A DNA stretch of 64,000 nucleotides from Pseudomonas sp. FP2196 (GCF_030687715.1 NZ_CP117445.1:5852501-5916500); one strand, 5' to 3'. Counted from the first letter of the stretch, positions 27,209-35,844 are shown. Numbers and translations: made by a program. The notes: generated from the sequence alone by a model not told the origin.

Positions 27209-27874
27209 TCAGCGCACGCTGCTGTTGAAGCTGCTGGCGCCGACCAGTTCCAGCACGATGTCGTCGCCGACGTTCAACGGGCCGACGCCCACTGGCGTGC
27301 CGGTGAGGATCACGTCACCGGCCTGCAACGAGAAGCAGCCGGCCATGTGCTGGATCATCGGCACGATCGGGTTGAGCATCGCGCTGCTGTTGCCGTCCTG
27401 GCGGACTTCGCCGTTGATGGTCAGGCGGATGCCTATATCAGTCAGATCAGCAAAGGTACTGCCGACCACAAACGGCGCAAGTACCGCCGCGCCGTCGAAC
27501 GACTTGGCGATTTCCCACGGCAAGCCCTTGGATTTCAGCTCGGCCTGTTTGTCGCGCAGGGTCAGATCCAGCGCCGGGGCGAAACCGGAGATCGCGTCCA
27601 GCACTTCTTCACGGCTTGGCTTGGTGGACAGCGGCTTGCCGATCAACACGGCAATTTCCGCCTCGTAGTGCACCGAACCGCGCTCGGTCGGAATGCTGAA
27701 ACTACCTTCCAGCGGCACCACGCAACTGCCCGGTTTGATGAACAGCAGCGGCTCGGTAGGCACCGGGTTGTCCAGTTCCTTGGCGTGTTCGGCGTAATTA
27801 CGGCCAATGCACACCACTTTCCCAAGCGGGAAGTGAATGCGCGTGCCGTCGACGTACTGGTGCTGATAGCTCAT
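27209..27874 (-). CDS. Fumarylacetoacetate hydrolase family protein (YcgM-like)
   Basis: A 221-residue member of the FAH fold, the short form. It contains GKVVCIGRNYAEHAKEL near the N terminus, the metal-binding ExE...D set (H/YEAEIAVLIG and FVVGSTFADLTDIG) and the C-terminal GDVILTGTPVGVGPL. Short FAH proteins act as acylpyruvases, oxaloacetate decarboxylases/tautomerases or hydrolases of diketo acids; which one is not decidable here. It follows the D2HGDH-like gene after 41 bases on the same strand, so the two are probably cotranscribed. Confidence 0.87.
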   Translation of the reverse strand: MSYQHQYVDGTRIHFPLGKVVCIGRNYAEHAKELDNPVPTEPLLFIKPGSCVVPLEGSFSIPTERGSVHYEAEIAVLIGKPLSTKPSREEVLDAISGFAPALDLTLRDKQAELKSKGLPWEIAKSFDGAAVLAPFVVGSTFADLTDIGIRLTINGEVRQDGNSSAMLNPIVPMIQHMAGCFSLQAGDVILTGTPVGVGPLNVGDDIVLELVGASSFNSSVR

Positions 27875-27915
27875 TTACCGACTCCTGCCTTCATTGATTC
27901 ATCAAGAATTACAGA

Positions 27916-29310
27916 TCAAACCGCGAAGATCTTGCCCGGGTTCATGATGCCGTTCGGGTCGAACACCGCTTTGACCGCTTTCATGTATTCGATCTCGACC
28001 GGCGAACGGCTGTAGGTCAAGTAATCGCGCTTGGTCATGCCCACACCGTGCTCGGCGGAAATCGAACCGTTGTACTTCTCGACGGTTTCGAACACCCATT
28101 TGTTGACGGTGGCGCACTTGGCGAAGAACTCGTCCTTGCTCAGGTTTTCCGGCTTGAGGATGTTCAGGTGCAGGTTGCCGTCGCCGATGTGGCCGAACCA
28201 GACGATTTCGAAATCCGGATAGTGTTCGCCGACGATCGCGTCGATTTCCTTCAGGAACGCTGGCACTTTCGAAACCGTGACCGAGATGTCGTTCTTGTAC
28301 GGCGTCCAGTGCGAGATGGTTTCGGAGATGTACTCGCGCAGCTTCCACAGGTTCTGCAACTGGGTTTCGCTCTGGCTCATCACGCCGTCCAGCACCCAAC
28401 CCTGTTCGACGCAGTGCTCGAAGGTTTCCAGCGCGCTGTTGGCCACTTCTTCCGTGGTCGCTTCGAATTCCAGCAGGGCGTAGAACGGGCAGTCGGTCTC
28501 GAACGGCGCCGGCACGTCGCCACGGCCCAGCACTTTGGCCAGCGCCTTGTCGGAGAAAAATTCGAATGCGGTCAGGTCTAGCTTGCCCTGGAAGGCATGC
28601 AGCACCGGCATGATCGAATCGAAATCGGCGGTGCCGAGGACCATCGCGGTGAGGTTTTTCGGCGCGCGATCCAGACGCATGGTCGCTTCGACCACGAAAC
28701 CAAGCGTGCCTTCAGCGCCGATGAACAACTGGCGCAGGTCGTAACCGGTGGCGTTCTTGATCAGGTCTTTGTTCAGTTCCAGCACATCGCCCTTGCCGGT
28801 GACGACTTTCATGCCAGCGACCCAGTTGCGGGTCATGCCGTAGCGAATCACCTTGATCCCGCCGGCATTGGTGCCGATATTGCCGCCAATCTGGCTGGAA
28901 CCGGCCGAAGCGAAGTCCACCGGGTAGTACAGGCCCTTTTCTTCGGCGACGTTCTGCAAATGCTCGGTGACCACGCCCGGCTGACAAACGGCGGTGCGAT
29001 CAGTGAGGTTCACGTCGAGAATCTGGTTCATGTAGTCGAACGACACGACCACTTCGCCATTGGCGGCCACCGCAGCAGCGGAAAGCCCGGTGCGCCCGCC
29101 CGATGGGACCAGCGCGACTTTGTGGGTATTGGCCCAACGCACAACGGCCTGCACTTGTTCGATGGTCTTGGGGAACACGATGGCGCTGGGCGCCGGGGCG
29201 AAGTGCTTGGTCCAATCCTTGCCATACGTGTTCAGGGAGTCGGCGTCGGTCAGGACCTTGCCAGGCTCGACCAGGGTCTTCAGTTCATCAATCAGGGCAG
29301 GATTGGTCAT
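27916..29310 (-). CDS. FAD-linked D-2-hydroxyglutarate dehydrogenase-like oxidoreductase
   Basis: A 464-residue flavoprotein with an N-terminal PCMH-type FAD domain (PSGGRTGLSAAAVA, IGGNIGTNAGGIKVIRYG) and a C-terminal FAD-oxidase domain ending SAEHGVGMTKRDYL. The HIGDGNLHLNIL segment carries the metal-binding histidines of D-lactate and D-2-hydroxyglutarate dehydrogenases. In Pseudomonas this enzyme removes the D-2-hydroxyglutarate made by SerA and so pulls the thermodynamically poor SerA reaction. Divergence from serA supports that role. The ATG at 29310 (MTNPALIDELK) is preferred over the longer frame from 29340. Confidence 0.88.
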   Translation of the reverse strand: MTNPALIDELKTLVEPGKVLTDADSLNTYGKDWTKHFAPAPSAIVFPKTIEQVQAVVRWANTHKVALVPSGGRTGLSAAAVAANGEVVVSFDYMNQILDVNLTDRTAVCQPGVVTEHLQNVAEEKGLYYPVDFASAGSSQIGGNIGTNAGGIKVIRYGMTRNWVAGMKVVTGKGDVLELNKDLIKNATGYDLRQLFIGAEGTLGFVVEATMRLDRAPKNLTAMVLGTADFDSIMPVLHAFQGKLDLTAFEFFSDKALAKVLGRGDVPAPFETDCPFYALLEFEATTEEVANSALETFEHCVEQGWVLDGVMSQSETQLQNLWKLREYISETISHWTPYKNDISVTVSKVPAFLKEIDAIVGEHYPDFEIVWFGHIGDGNLHLNILKPENLSKDEFFAKCATVNKWVFETVEKYNGSISAEHGVGMTKRDYLTYSRSPVEIEYMKAVKAVFDPNGIMNPGKIFAV

Positions 29311-29516
29311 CGACAGAACTCTCGAACAATTCATGGTCATCCTGAGAACGCTTCACGTCGCAGGAATGAGTGTTTAGCGGGGCGGCTATGCTAGCATACC
29401 GACCCCGCAGGCCAGTGCCCAAGGCCAGTTCTGCGGTAACGGCTTTCCTGCCGTTTGGGTCAGCTCCAGGCTGCTCCCCTCCCTGCCATTTTTCTCCGGG
29501 ATACAGGTTTACGCAG

Positions 29517-30746
29517 ATGAGCAAGACTTCTCTCGATAAGAGCAAGATCAAGTTCCTTCTTCTCGAAGGCGTCCACCAATCGGCTGTCGACGTCCTCAAG
29601 GCGGCGGGCTACACCAGCATCGAATACCTGACAGGTTCCTTGCCGGAAGCCCAGCTCAAGGAAAAGATCGCTGACGCTCACTTCATCGGCATTCGTTCGC
29701 GCACCCAACTGACCGAAGAGATCTTCGATCACGCGAAGAAGCTGGTCGCGGTCGGCTGTTTCTGCATCGGCACCAACCAGGTTGACCTGAGTGCTGCCCG
29801 TGAGCGCGGTATCGCCGTGTTCAACGCGCCGTACTCCAACACCCGCTCCGTTGCCGAGCTGGTGTTGGCCGAAGCGATCCTGCTGCTGCGCGGCATCCCT
29901 GAGAAAAACGCTTCCTGCCACCGTGGCGGCTGGATCAAGTCCGCAGCCAACTCCTTCGAGATCCGTGGCAAGAAGCTCGGCATCGTCGGCTACGGCTCGA
30001 TCGGTACTCAGTTGTCGGTCCTGGCGGAAGGCCTGGGCATGCAGGTGTTCTTCTACGACACCGTGACCAAGCTGCCGCTGGGCAACGCCACTCAGATCGG
30101 TAGCCTGACCGAGCTGCTGGGCATGTCCGACATCGTCACCCTGCACGTTCCGGAAACCGCTGCGACCCAGTGGATGATCGGCGAGAAAGAAATTCGCGCC
30201 ATCAAGAAGGGCGGCATCCTGATCAACGCGGCGCGCGGCACCGTGGTCGAACTGGACGCCCTGGCGGACGCGATCAAGGACAAGCACCTGATCGGCGCGG
30301 CCATCGACGTATTCCCGGTGGAGCCACGCTCCAACGACGAAGAGTTCGAAAGCCCGCTGCGTGGCCTCGACAACGTGATCCTGACCCCGCACATCGGTGG
30401 TTCGACCGCTGAAGCGCAAGCCAACATCGGTCTGGAAGTGGCGGAAAAACTGGTCAAGTACAGCGACAACGGTACGTCCGTTTCGTCGGTGAACTTCCCG
30501 GAAGTGGCCCTGCCGGCTCACCCTGGCAAGCACCGCCTGCTGCACATCCACGAGAACATCCCGGGTGTGATGAGCGAGATCAACAAGGTCTTCGCCGAAA
30601 ACGGCATCAACATCTCCGGTCAGTTCCTGCAGACCAACGAGAAGGTTGGCTACGTGGTGATCGACGTCGACGCCGAGTATTCGGATCTGGCGCAAGAGAA
30701 GCTGCAGCACATCAACGGCACTATCCGTAGCCGCGTGTTGTTCTGA
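29517..30746 (+). CDS. serA: D-3-phosphoglycerate dehydrogenase
   Basis: A 409-residue enzyme that oxidises 3-phosphoglycerate to 3-phosphohydroxypyruvate, the first step of serine biosynthesis. The Rossmann motif GIVGYGSIGTQLSVLAE, the INAARGTVVELDAL segment and the catalytic histidine in LTPHIGGSTAEAQ are clear. The C-terminal ACT domain (HRLLHIHENIPGVMSEI) is the serine-binding regulatory site. The ATG at 29517 gives the conserved MSKTSLDKSKIKFLLLEG. It diverges from the D2HGDH-like gene and is followed by a strong terminator. Confidence 0.97.
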   Translation: MSKTSLDKSKIKFLLLEGVHQSAVDVLKAAGYTSIEYLTGSLPEAQLKEKIADAHFIGIRSRTQLTEEIFDHAKKLVAVGCFCIGTNQVDLSAARERGIAVFNAPYSNTRSVAELVLAEAILLLRGIPEKNASCHRGGWIKSAANSFEIRGKKLGIVGYGSIGTQLSVLAEGLGMQVFFYDTVTKLPLGNATQIGSLTELLGMSDIVTLHVPETAATQWMIGEKEIRAIKKGGILINAARGTVVELDALADAIKDKHLIGAAIDVFPVEPRSNDEEFESPLRGLDNVILTPHIGGSTAEAQANIGLEVAEKLVKYSDNGTSVSSVNFPEVALPAHPGKHRLLHIHENIPGVMSEINKVFAENGINISGQFLQTNEKVGYVVIDVDAEYSDLAQEKLQHINGTIRSRVLF

Positions 30747-30762
30747 TCGAACGCTGAGCGAC

Positions 30763-30792
30763 AAAAAAAGGGAGCCTTCGGGCTCCCTTTTT
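30763..30792. terminator. Bidirectional intrinsic terminator
   Basis: Stem GGGAGCC/GGCTCCC with a TTCG tetraloop at 30770-30787 is flanked by an A-run on the left and T5 on the right. It serves serA on plus and the DUF4399 gene on minus. Confidence 0.93.
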
Positions 30793-30808
30793 CATGCACA
30801 CCGAAACG

Positions 30809-31234
30809 TCATTCGACGTTGATGGTGATCTTCTCTGACACGATGGGCGGATCGAACGGCATGTGACCGCTGTCGCCCAGCTCCAGCTGCAAGGTGTGCT
30901 TGCCCGGGGCCAGTTTGACGTCGGCCTGAGTCTGCGCCTTGCCGAAGTGCATGTGGTTGGCATCGTTGGGAATCGGCGCACCGGCTGCCGGCAGCTTGTC
31001 GACGTCGATCAGCAGATGGTGGTGACCGGAGTTTTTGGTGGTATCGCCAGCCGGTGCCAGCGAGACGTCTTTGACGCCGAACTTGACGGTAAAGGTTTGC
31101 GATACAGTCGCCCCGTCTTTGGGAGAAACGATGAACACTTCGGCACCCTTTGGAGCCGGGGTGGCCGCACTGGCCAGCACCGAAACCCCCATCAGCACAC
31201 CCGCCAACGCTGCACGTGACATAAAGCTTTTCAT
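30809..31234 (-). CDS. DUF4399 periplasmic protein
   Basis: A 141-residue secreted protein with a signal peptide (MKSFMSRAALAGVLMGVSVL up to about ASA, residue 23) and a single Ig-like DUF4399 domain. Histidines are frequent and clustered: SGHHHLLID, NHMHFGKAQ, GKHTLQLEL and SGHMPFDPP, which suggests a metal site. Function unknown. It converges on serA through a shared terminator, a neighbourhood also found in other pseudomonads. Confidence 0.85.
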   Translation of the reverse strand: MKSFMSRAALAGVLMGVSVLASAATPAPKGAEVFIVSPKDGATVSQTFTVKFGVKDVSLAPAGDTTKNSGHHHLLIDVDKLPAAGAPIPNDANHMHFGKAQTQADVKLAPGKHTLQLELGDSGHMPFDPPIVSEKITINVE

Positions 31235-31367
31235 TTTCTTCTCCAGTTTTCCGTAAAATCCGCGTGGTCATGACAACTTCATGACCATTCGTTGTCGAAG
31301 GCACTCGACAACCATAGCAAAGCGAGCCAGAAAATCTGGCCGCGATAATGATTTCAAAGGAGTGACC

Positions 31368-31937
31368 ATGCGTTTTCTGCCTGGCCTGATCTGCCTGCTA
31401 CCCCTTCTGAGCCCGCTGGCTCACGCCGAACTGATTGATGACGTCAACGACCGTGGCGAGTTGCGCATTGCCCTTGAGGCTAATACACCGCCCTTCAATT
31501 ACAAGGACGGCGACACACTCACGGGGTTCGAGGTCGAGCTTGGGCAACTGCTGGCCAAGGAGCTGGATGTTCGCGCCGACTTCATCGTCACCGACGAGGG
31601 CGATCTGCTCGAGGGCGTTGAAAGCGGCAAGTACGACGTCGCGCTCAACCACATAGCACTGACAGCCGAACTCAAGGATCGTTTCGACTTCAGCGAGCCT
31701 TACGGCAAGGTCGATTCGCAGTTGCTGGCGAAGAAGGATGAGCAGCCACGGCCGATGGTGCTGGTGCAGGCGCTGACTGAAGCGAAGCCTGCAGTGAGTG
31801 CACCAGTGGAATTGGCGATTCCGTTTCAGAAGGGTAATCCGGCGTTTCAGGCCAGTCTTGCGAGCGCGATGGAGCGGATCAAGGCGGATGGACGCTTGGC
31901 AGCGCTGACCGAGAAGTGGCTCAACGAACCCAAGTGA
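31368..31937 (+). CDS. Short periplasmic amino-acid-type binding protein (reduced lobe 2)
   Basis: A 189-residue SBP_bac_3-type protein with a signal peptide (cleavage near SPLAHA, residue 20). It begins in the usual way (RGELRIALEANTPPFNYKDG, then TGFEVELGQLLAKEL), continues through KYDVALNHIALTAELKDRFDFSEPY, and then goes almost directly to the C-terminal ALTEKWL helix. Normal family members have about 240-260 residues, so about 70 residues, most of the second lobe, are absent. The ATG at 31368 has a strong AAAGGAG site. No permease or ATPase gene is adjacent. It may bind ligand poorly or serve as a sensor. Confidence 0.8.
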   Translation: MRFLPGLICLLPLLSPLAHAELIDDVNDRGELRIALEANTPPFNYKDGDTLTGFEVELGQLLAKELDVRADFIVTDEGDLLEGVESGKYDVALNHIALTAELKDRFDFSEPYGKVDSQLLAKKDEQPRPMVLVQALTEAKPAVSAPVELAIPFQKGNPAFQASLASAMERIKADGRLAALTEKWLNEPK

Positions 31938-31948
31938 ACACAAAACCC

Positions 31949-32034
31949 TGTAGGAGCTGCCGAAGGCTGCGATCTTTTGATCTTGCCCCCTTGAAAGCAA
32001 GATCAAAAGATCGCAGCCTTCGGCAGCTCCTACA
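31949..32034. repeat. REP pair, family A, perfect 38-base stem
   Basis: Arms at 31949-31986 and 31997-32034 are exactly complementary over 38 bases with a 10-base loop, with core TGTAGGAGCTGCCGAAGGCT. It lies between the convergent binding-protein and DUF523 genes. Confidence 0.95.
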
Positions 32035-32053
32035 TGGGGTTTACGCTGGACTT

Positions 32054-32539
32054 TTAATCGAGCAGGGTCAGAGCCAGCGCTGCTCGCGGCAATTCAAGCT
32101 CGCTGAAAACCTGAACGCCATGGCGTTTCAGTAGAGCAGCAGTAACACCCTCACCACTGACCTTCACCCCACTGAACGTCCCGTCATACGTCAGTCGATT
32201 CCCGCAAGAAGGACTGTTGGCCTTGAGCACCGCCACGCGGATGCCATGTTTCTGCACCAGTTCCAGCGCCTGCCGTGCACCATCCAGAAACTGCGCGCTG
32301 ACATCCTCGCCGTCAGTGGTGATCACCGCAGCCGTGCCATCGAGCACTTGCGCGCCCTGCCCACCCGGGATTTCCGCCGCCGCCCTTGGCGTCGGCAAAC
32401 CACCCGCGACCTCCGGGCACAACGGCACCACCCGCCCTTCGGCAATCCACTGTTCGAGCAAATCAAACGGCCCGCTGGCCCCGCCGTCGTAACGCACGCG
32501 GTGGCCCAACAGGCAGCGGCTGACCAGAATCTTTTCCAT
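32054..32539 (-). CDS. DUF523 domain protein
   Basis: A 161-residue protein of the DUF523 family. Conserved points are VSRCLLGHRVRYDG with C9 at the N terminus, the PLCPEVAGGLPTPR segment and KANSPSCG, whose cysteines could hold a metal or Fe-S centre. Function unknown. The ATG at 32539 gives the family start MEKILVSRCLLG. It begins one base after the stop codon of the 2OG oxygenase gene, so the two are almost certainly cotranscribed. Confidence 0.85.
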   Translation of the reverse strand: MEKILVSRCLLGHRVRYDGGASGPFDLLEQWIAEGRVVPLCPEVAGGLPTPRAAAEIPGGQGAQVLDGTAAVITTDGEDVSAQFLDGARQALELVQKHGIRVAVLKANSPSCGNRLTYDGTFSGVKVSGEGVTAALLKRHGVQVFSELELPRAALALTLLD

Positions 32540-32540
32540 T

Positions 32541-33164
32541 TCAGAAAGGCTCGTTGCCACGGCGGCGGAACCAGCCGGTCAGCGACAAGCGCTCGCGGTT
32601 CGCCGGCAGTACTTCGTGAGGCACTTCGCCGGAGAGAAACACCACCAGGCAACCGCCGGTAGGTTGCACGTCATGCACGCGATCGTCTTTCAGATACATG
32701 CGCAACTGACCGCCGTCCTCCGGCAGCCAACCCTCATTGAGGTAGACCACTACCGAAACCATGCGCCGGTCATCATCGCGAAAGCGGTCGACGTGCTTGC
32801 GATAGAAGGCCCCCGGCGGATACAGCGCGAAATGGCATTCGAAGTCCTCAAGCCCGAGAAACAGACCACGGTTGAGCGCTTCGCGCAGGCTGTCCATCAG
32901 GGTCAGATAGCGGTCACTGGCCTCGGCCTGACCGGGATCGATCCACTGAATGTGATCGCCGCGAATACCCTCGCGAATTTCTGAAAACGGCCCGCGACCA
33001 ACCGCCGCCGGCGCCAGTTCACCCTCGGCCTCACGTTTACGGCACTCGGCCGCCAGCTCGCGGGTCAAACCGGCGGGCAGGAAAATGTTCTGCTGCGACC
33101 AGCCGTGTTCGGCCAAGTCGTCGACGATACGTAACAGCAGCGGGTGTTCAGAGGATATTTGCAT
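32541..33164 (-). CDS. 2-oxoglutarate/Fe(II)-dependent oxygenase (prolyl 4-hydroxylase-like)
   Basis: A 207-residue oxygenase of the P4Hc type. The iron ligands are H124 and D126 in RKHVDRF and H183 in VPHEVLPA, with R192 (RERLSLTGWFRRR) for the 2-oxoglutarate carboxylate. The order and spacing fit the double-stranded beta-helix. Bacterial relatives hydroxylate protein prolines (for example EF-Tu) or small molecules; the target here is unknown. ATG 33164 is chosen, though 33173 in the same frame is also possible. It is followed directly by the DUF523 gene. Confidence 0.87.
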   Translation of the reverse strand: MQISSEHPLLLRIVDDLAEHGWSQQNIFLPAGLTRELAAECRKREAEGELAPAAVGRGPFSEIREGIRGDHIQWIDPGQAEASDRYLTLMDSLREALNRGLFLGLEDFECHFALYPPGAFYRKHVDRFRDDDRRMVSVVVYLNEGWLPEDGGQLRMYLKDDRVHDVQPTGGCLVVFLSGEVPHEVLPANRERLSLTGWFRRRGNEPF

Positions 33165-33281
33165 GGCGCGCATAGTATGTCGGCGGCAAGAAATCCGACA
33201 GAGCCACGCGGCGGCTTGATACGAATTCTCGACAAGTACCGACACCGCACGGAGAATAGTGCGCTGCTGACAGGAGTCCCT

Positions 33282-34013
33282 ATGCGCCGTTTGCTTTTTT
33301 CACTGTTGATGTTCTGCGTTTTGCCCGCCTGGGCGGACGGCTACGATCAGTTGTACAAGGTCGCCGGCTGGCCAGATCAACGTGCGCATTTCAATGACGC
33401 CTTGACTGCCGCGCAGCAGCGCTATCAAAACAGCCTGCCACCCGCCGTCTTTCAAGCGCTGGTCAACAACAGCAATCAGCGCTTCGCCCCACAGGCCATG
33501 GATCAACGCGCCGAAGCGCAACTGCGGCAGAACCTCGCCGATCCAAAACCGGCCCTGTCCTTTTTCCAGTCGCCGCTGGGCAAGAAAATCATCGCCGCCG
33601 AATTGCTCGCGACCCGCCGCGATCAACTGGCAAAGAATGCCAAAGGCCTGCCGAAGATGCCCGCCAGTGACAGCCGCTTGCTGATCATCGGTCATCTGGC
33701 CCAAGCCCTGCCCGCCCGTGAAGCCGGTGCCGAAGTCAGCCTGGCGATTGCCGGCGTGGCGGCGGACAGTTTGAGCTCGATGATTCCGGGGCTGCTCGGT
33801 GGCGGACAAGCGCAAGGCATGTTGAACGGTCAGCGCCAACGCCTGATGGATCAGATCGGCGCGGACATGAACAACACGTTGCTTTACGTGTATCGCGACT
33901 TGTCGGATGAAGAGCTGGAAGAGTTTGCGACGTTTGCCGAATCGACCGAGGGCAAGGCGTATTACCAGGCGGCGCTGGCGGCGATTCGGGCGGGGTTGGC
34001 GGTCGGCCAATGA
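33282..34013 (+). CDS. DUF2059 periplasmic protein
   Basis: A 243-residue secreted protein with a signal peptide (MRRLLFSLLMFCVLPAWA, cleavage near residue 18) followed by an all-helical region. The C-terminal DUF2059 domain has NNTLLYVYRDLSDEELEEF and ESTEGKAYYQA, which are typical of the family. There are no cysteines after the signal peptide. The role is unknown. The ATG at 33282 has a CAGGAG site, and the frame upstream of it lacks a signal peptide. It is divergent from the 2OG oxygenase gene. Confidence 0.82.
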   Translation: MRRLLFSLLMFCVLPAWADGYDQLYKVAGWPDQRAHFNDALTAAQQRYQNSLPPAVFQALVNNSNQRFAPQAMDQRAEAQLRQNLADPKPALSFFQSPLGKKIIAAELLATRRDQLAKNAKGLPKMPASDSRLLIIGHLAQALPAREAGAEVSLAIAGVAADSLSSMIPGLLGGGQAQGMLNGQRQRLMDQIGADMNNTLLYVYRDLSDEELEEFATFAESTEGKAYYQAALAAIRAGLAVGQ

Positions 34014-34034
34014 TCTTCGTCATCTCTTAGACCG

Positions 34035-34105
34035 CTATCACGAGCAGGCTCACTCCTACAGGGGTCCGCATTCCAATGCAGGAGTGAGCCTGCTCGCGAT
34101 GAGGC
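34035..34105. repeat. REP pair, family D
   Basis: Inverted elements with core AGGAGTGAGCCTGCTCG at 34035-34062 and 34078-34105; the left arm has one base changed (CACGAG for CGCGAG). They lie between two convergent genes. Confidence 0.88.
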
Positions 34106-34117
34106 CCGCTGAATCCA

Positions 34118-35065
34118 CTAGAGATTCCGGCCCCTGATCCGCTTGCTCAAGAACTCGAAATACTCCTCGCGCATATCAGCCGTCTCATTCGCCAGATGAT
34201 GCCGCGCCTCGGGCAGCAGCAATATCTGCGGCCGATCAAACTTCCACTTCAACACCTGCAGGTTGTGCTGCCAGTCCACGGTCATGTCCGCCTGCCCCTG
34301 AATGATCAGCGGCCGCCGCGGACTTTTCTTCGCGTATTCCACGCGATTGATCCAGCGTGACAAGGCCCCGACCCAAGCCGTAGGCAAGCGCTTGGGCTGC
34401 AACGGATCGGCCAGCAAAAACGGCAGGAAATCCGGGTCATTGGAGTTCTCGCTAAAGCGCCGTGCAATGCCCCGCACGAACGGTCGTAGCAGGTAGTAAC
34501 TGAACTGCGACCAGCCCCACGCTCGCGGCCGCACCAGCGGCGAGAGCAAAATCAAGTGACCTTGCGCCGGACTGTTCTCGCCATGGTTGAGCACATGGTC
34601 GACCACGATCGCCCCGCCGGTACTTTGCCCGCACAGGTGCCACGGCTGCGGCAGCGCAATCGAATGGGCCTCGGCAAACAAGGCTTGCAGAGCGTCCTGA
34701 TATTCCGAGAAATCACGAATACTCGCCCGCGCGCCGCTGGACAGACCGTGCCCCGGCAAATCACAGGCGATCACGGCAAAATCCTGATCCAGCGCCCACT
34801 CGATCACATGCCGATAGAGCCCGGTGTGATCGTAGAAGCCGTGCAGCAGAAACAGCGTGCCCTTGACCTTCTCTGGCCACCAGCAATGGCTGACCAGTTG
34901 ATAACCATCGACTTCAAAACGGCCCATGCCGCGCCAGACATCCCGCTCGGGGAAGTCCGTCTGATAGAAACGTTGATAGGCCTTGGCCTCGTCCGATAAC
35001 GGCTGCCACTCGGCCAAAGGCTTGAGACTGGCGCGTAAATGATCGGGGTCGAAAGTGGCAGGCAT
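34118..35065 (-). CDS. Alpha/beta hydrolase (monoglyceride lipase/lysophospholipase-like)
   Basis: A 315-residue serine hydrolase of the Hydrolase_4 type. The oxyanion segment is FLLHGFYDHTGLYRHV, the nucleophile is S148 in CGQSTGGA, and the probable acid and histidine are in GQADMTVDW and LPEARHHLANE. PGHGLSSG is the usual lipase-type strand. The absence of a signal peptide points to cytosolic or membrane-face action on acylglycerols or lysophospholipids. The substrate is not determined. It diverges from the DUF6436 gene by about 100 bases. Confidence 0.87.
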   Translation of the reverse strand: MPATFDPDHLRASLKPLAEWQPLSDEAKAYQRFYQTDFPERDVWRGMGRFEVDGYQLVSHCWWPEKVKGTLFLLHGFYDHTGLYRHVIEWALDQDFAVIACDLPGHGLSSGARASIRDFSEYQDALQALFAEAHSIALPQPWHLCGQSTGGAIVVDHVLNHGENSPAQGHLILLSPLVRPRAWGWSQFSYYLLRPFVRGIARRFSENSNDPDFLPFLLADPLQPKRLPTAWVGALSRWINRVEYAKKSPRRPLIIQGQADMTVDWQHNLQVLKWKFDRPQILLLPEARHHLANETADMREEYFEFLSKRIRGRNL

Positions 35066-35163
35066 GGGGCAATTCCAGAACGGTGAACAGACTTTATCGG
35101 CCTGCGATATTCATCTGTCGCGGCAAGCATGGCAAGCTAGCGGGCCTTCGAGGATCGAAATCC

Positions 35164-35742
35164 ATGCGTTCGCCCTACCGCACCGCACTGTTTGCCAGCC
35201 TGCTCGCGCTCGTGTGTGCCGGGGTGTTGTGGGCGGCTTACGACTGGTTTCAGGGTCGATATCTGCGCGCGTTCAGCGAACACACGGCGGTGTTTTCCGG
35301 CGATCCGTTGCGCTTGCCGGATGATATCGCCGGTCCCGGCAATATTCGACTGGTGCATTTCTGGGACCCGGCCTGCCCGTGCAATGTCGGCAATCAGCAG
35401 CACCTGACCGAGATGGTTGAACAGTTCGGCGCCAAAGGTGTGGAGTTCTTTGCCGTACAGAAGGCCGGCAGCCACGGCCAGTTGCCCGCCACCCTGAGCA
35501 GCCTGAAAATCATCACGGTTTTGCCCGGTTCCGAACAAGTCCCCGCCAGCCCGGCCGTGGCCATCTGGGACCGCAGCGGCAAACTGGCGTACTTCGGCCC
35601 GTACAGCGAAGGCCTGACCTGCAACTCCAGCAACAGCTTTATCGAACCGATTTTGAACGCACTGACTGACGATCGCCCGGTCAACGCCACGCACACGCTG
35701 GCGGTCGGCTGCTATTGCCCGTGGCCGGTGGCGGCGCAGTAA
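35164..35742 (+). CDS. DUF6436 thioredoxin-like membrane-anchored protein
   Basis: A 192-residue protein with one N-terminal membrane segment (about residues 8-26) and a periplasmic thioredoxin-like domain. The position of the usual CxxC is occupied by CPC (C71, C73) in HFWDPACPCNVGN. Other cysteines lie in GLTCNSSNSF and in the tail VGCYCPWP (C183, C185). This suggests a redox or metal-binding role, possibly like copper-chaperone thioredoxin folds, but that is inference. The ATG at 35164 is chosen because the hydrophobic anchor follows it directly. Confidence 0.78.
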   Translation: MRSPYRTALFASLLALVCAGVLWAAYDWFQGRYLRAFSEHTAVFSGDPLRLPDDIAGPGNIRLVHFWDPACPCNVGNQQHLTEMVEQFGAKGVEFFAVQKAGSHGQLPATLSSLKIITVLPGSEQVPASPAVAIWDRSGKLAYFGPYSEGLTCNSSNSFIEPILNALTDDRPVNATHTLAVGCYCPWPVAAQ

Positions 35743-35844
35743 GGCATTCCGGACTTTTCAAGGACAGCGCTGCACGGTACAGAAGGTCTGTGCTAATTGT
35801 TTGCAGCCCGACGGGCGGCAATCCCGCCTGCACAAGGAGTCACC

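Noticed and set aside
29341..29516. serA start further upstream at 29370
   Set aside because: The extra 49 residues have no similarity to SerA and overlap the divergent promoter region; the ATG at 29517 gives the normal start.
31949..32034. 38-base perfect hairpin as an intrinsic terminator
   Set aside because: No T-run follows on either strand, and the same sequence recurs as family A REPs elsewhere, so it is listed as a repeat.
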